Source of the DNA: Rhizobium sp. Q54
GTDB lineage: Bacteria > Pseudomonadota > Alphaproteobacteria > Rhizobiales > Beijerinckiaceae
Direction: 5' to 3'
Length of the DNA: 6,019 bases
Assembly (NCBI GenBank): GCA_945903655.1
Contig: CAMDOY010000245.1
Coordinates: forward strand, 1 to 6,019
The notes beneath the pieces are model-generated. The model worked only from the letters and a program-made list of their open reading frames with translations. It was not told where the DNA came from and ran no database searches. Positions 5,838 to 6,019 of this stretch are shown piece by piece. A program made the translations under genes and the position numbers. The number at the start of each line of letters is the position of its first letter. Within the stretch, counting starts at the first letter, position 1.

Positions 5838-5867
5838 GGGCCCGGCGATCGACGCCGGGCCCTCTTT
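5838..5867. terminator. Bidirectional rho-independent terminator
   Basis: GGGCCCGGCG (5838-5847) and CGCCGGGCCC (5853-5862) form a perfect 10-bp GC-rich stem with a 5-base loop. TCTTT follows on the plus strand. AAAA at 5834-5837 becomes a TTTT tail on the minus strand. It ends the methyltransferase transcript 12 bases after its stop and can also end the outer-membrane protein transcript arriving from the right. Confidence 0.9.
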
Positions 5868-5888
5868 CACGCCATCAGATCGCGAAGA

Positions 5889-6019
5889 TCAGAACTTGTA
5901 GTTCACGCCCGCGCGGACGATGTTGGCGCTCATATCCACCATCTCGGGCGAGTAGCCCTCGAGCGTGAAATAGGACGCGCGCGCAAAGCTCGTGTAGAGA
6001 TATTCAGCCTTCACGGACC
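5889..6019 (-). CDS. C-terminal end of an outer-membrane beta-barrel protein (Omp25/Omp31-like), 5' part off window
   Basis: Only the last 42 residues are visible; the gene continues beyond the right edge, and the first two bases belong to a split codon. The fragment alternates hydrophobic and polar residues, as in amphipathic barrel strands (VKAEYLYTSF, ASYFTLEGY), and ends NIVRAGVNYKF. That ending, with the C-terminal Phe, is the typical insertion signal of outer-membrane barrels. It closely resembles the ends of small alphaproteobacterial surface proteins of the Omp25/Omp31 and OmpA-like barrel type. The TGA stop is at 5891-5889, followed by the shared terminator. The family is likely, but it cannot be proved from so short a piece. 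Confidence 0.75.
   Translation of the reverse strand, partial: SVKAEYLYTSFARASYFTLEGYSPEMVDMSANIVRAGVNYKF

Noticed and set aside
5199..5870. Minus-strand open frame of 223 codons opposite the methyltransferase
   Set aside because: It is antisense to a gene with intact SAM-binding motifs and reads through the terminator hairpin; no domain is visible.

Overview
The window is compact, GC-rich and gene-dense, typical of a high-GC Proteobacterium. The best guess is an Alphaproteobacterium of the Hyphomicrobiales (Rhizobiales) type. The main hint is the small outer-membrane barrel at the right edge, whose Omp25/Omp31-like C-terminus ends in Phe, together with GTG starts and the mix of catabolic families. 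This placement is inference; there is no rRNA or tRNA to confirm it. I see no insertion sequence, phage gene, CRISPR array or RNA gene, and no broken gene. Two genes are cut by the window edges.

Left part (1-4260): four putative small-molecule catabolic enzymes in two divergent pairs. The first pair is a cyclase/kynurenine-formamidase-family metal hydrolase (minus, truncated at base 1) and an amidohydrolase-fold decarboxylase resembling gamma-resorcylate/2,3-dihydroxybenzoate decarboxylase (plus). The second is an Ldh_2-family NAD(P)-dependent 2-hydroxyacid dehydrogenase (minus) and an NtaA/SnaA/DszA-type flavin-dependent monooxygenase (plus). Oxygenation, ring or amide hydrolysis, decarboxylation and 2-hydroxyacid oxidation would suit breakdown of an aromatic or heterocyclic compound. 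The substrate cannot be read from the sequence. No regulator, transporter or flavin reductase lies in the window, so the system probably extends to the left.

Right part (4271-6019): a two-gene minus-strand operon of a single-domain rhodanese followed by thioredoxin 2 (TrxC) suggests sulfane-sulfur or thiol redox work. Divergent from it is a TehB-like class I SAM-dependent methyltransferase with a very strong ribosome binding site. A strong bidirectional terminator separates the methyltransferase from the C-terminal end of the outer-membrane protein on the minus strand.

Transcription units alternate direction at every boundary. Divergent promoter regions lie at about 646-761, 2774-2922 and 5069-5219. 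Tight convergent junctions have 5 and 10 bases between stops, plus one with a terminator. The most notable non-coding signals are overlapping divergent promoters with an imperfect operator-like repeat at 668-716, an inverted repeat at 2794-2819, and an 8-bp perfect inverted repeat at 4257-4274 containing the stop codons of both convergent genes. I found no clear novel system. The catabolic enzyme group of unknown substrate is the best candidate for further work.
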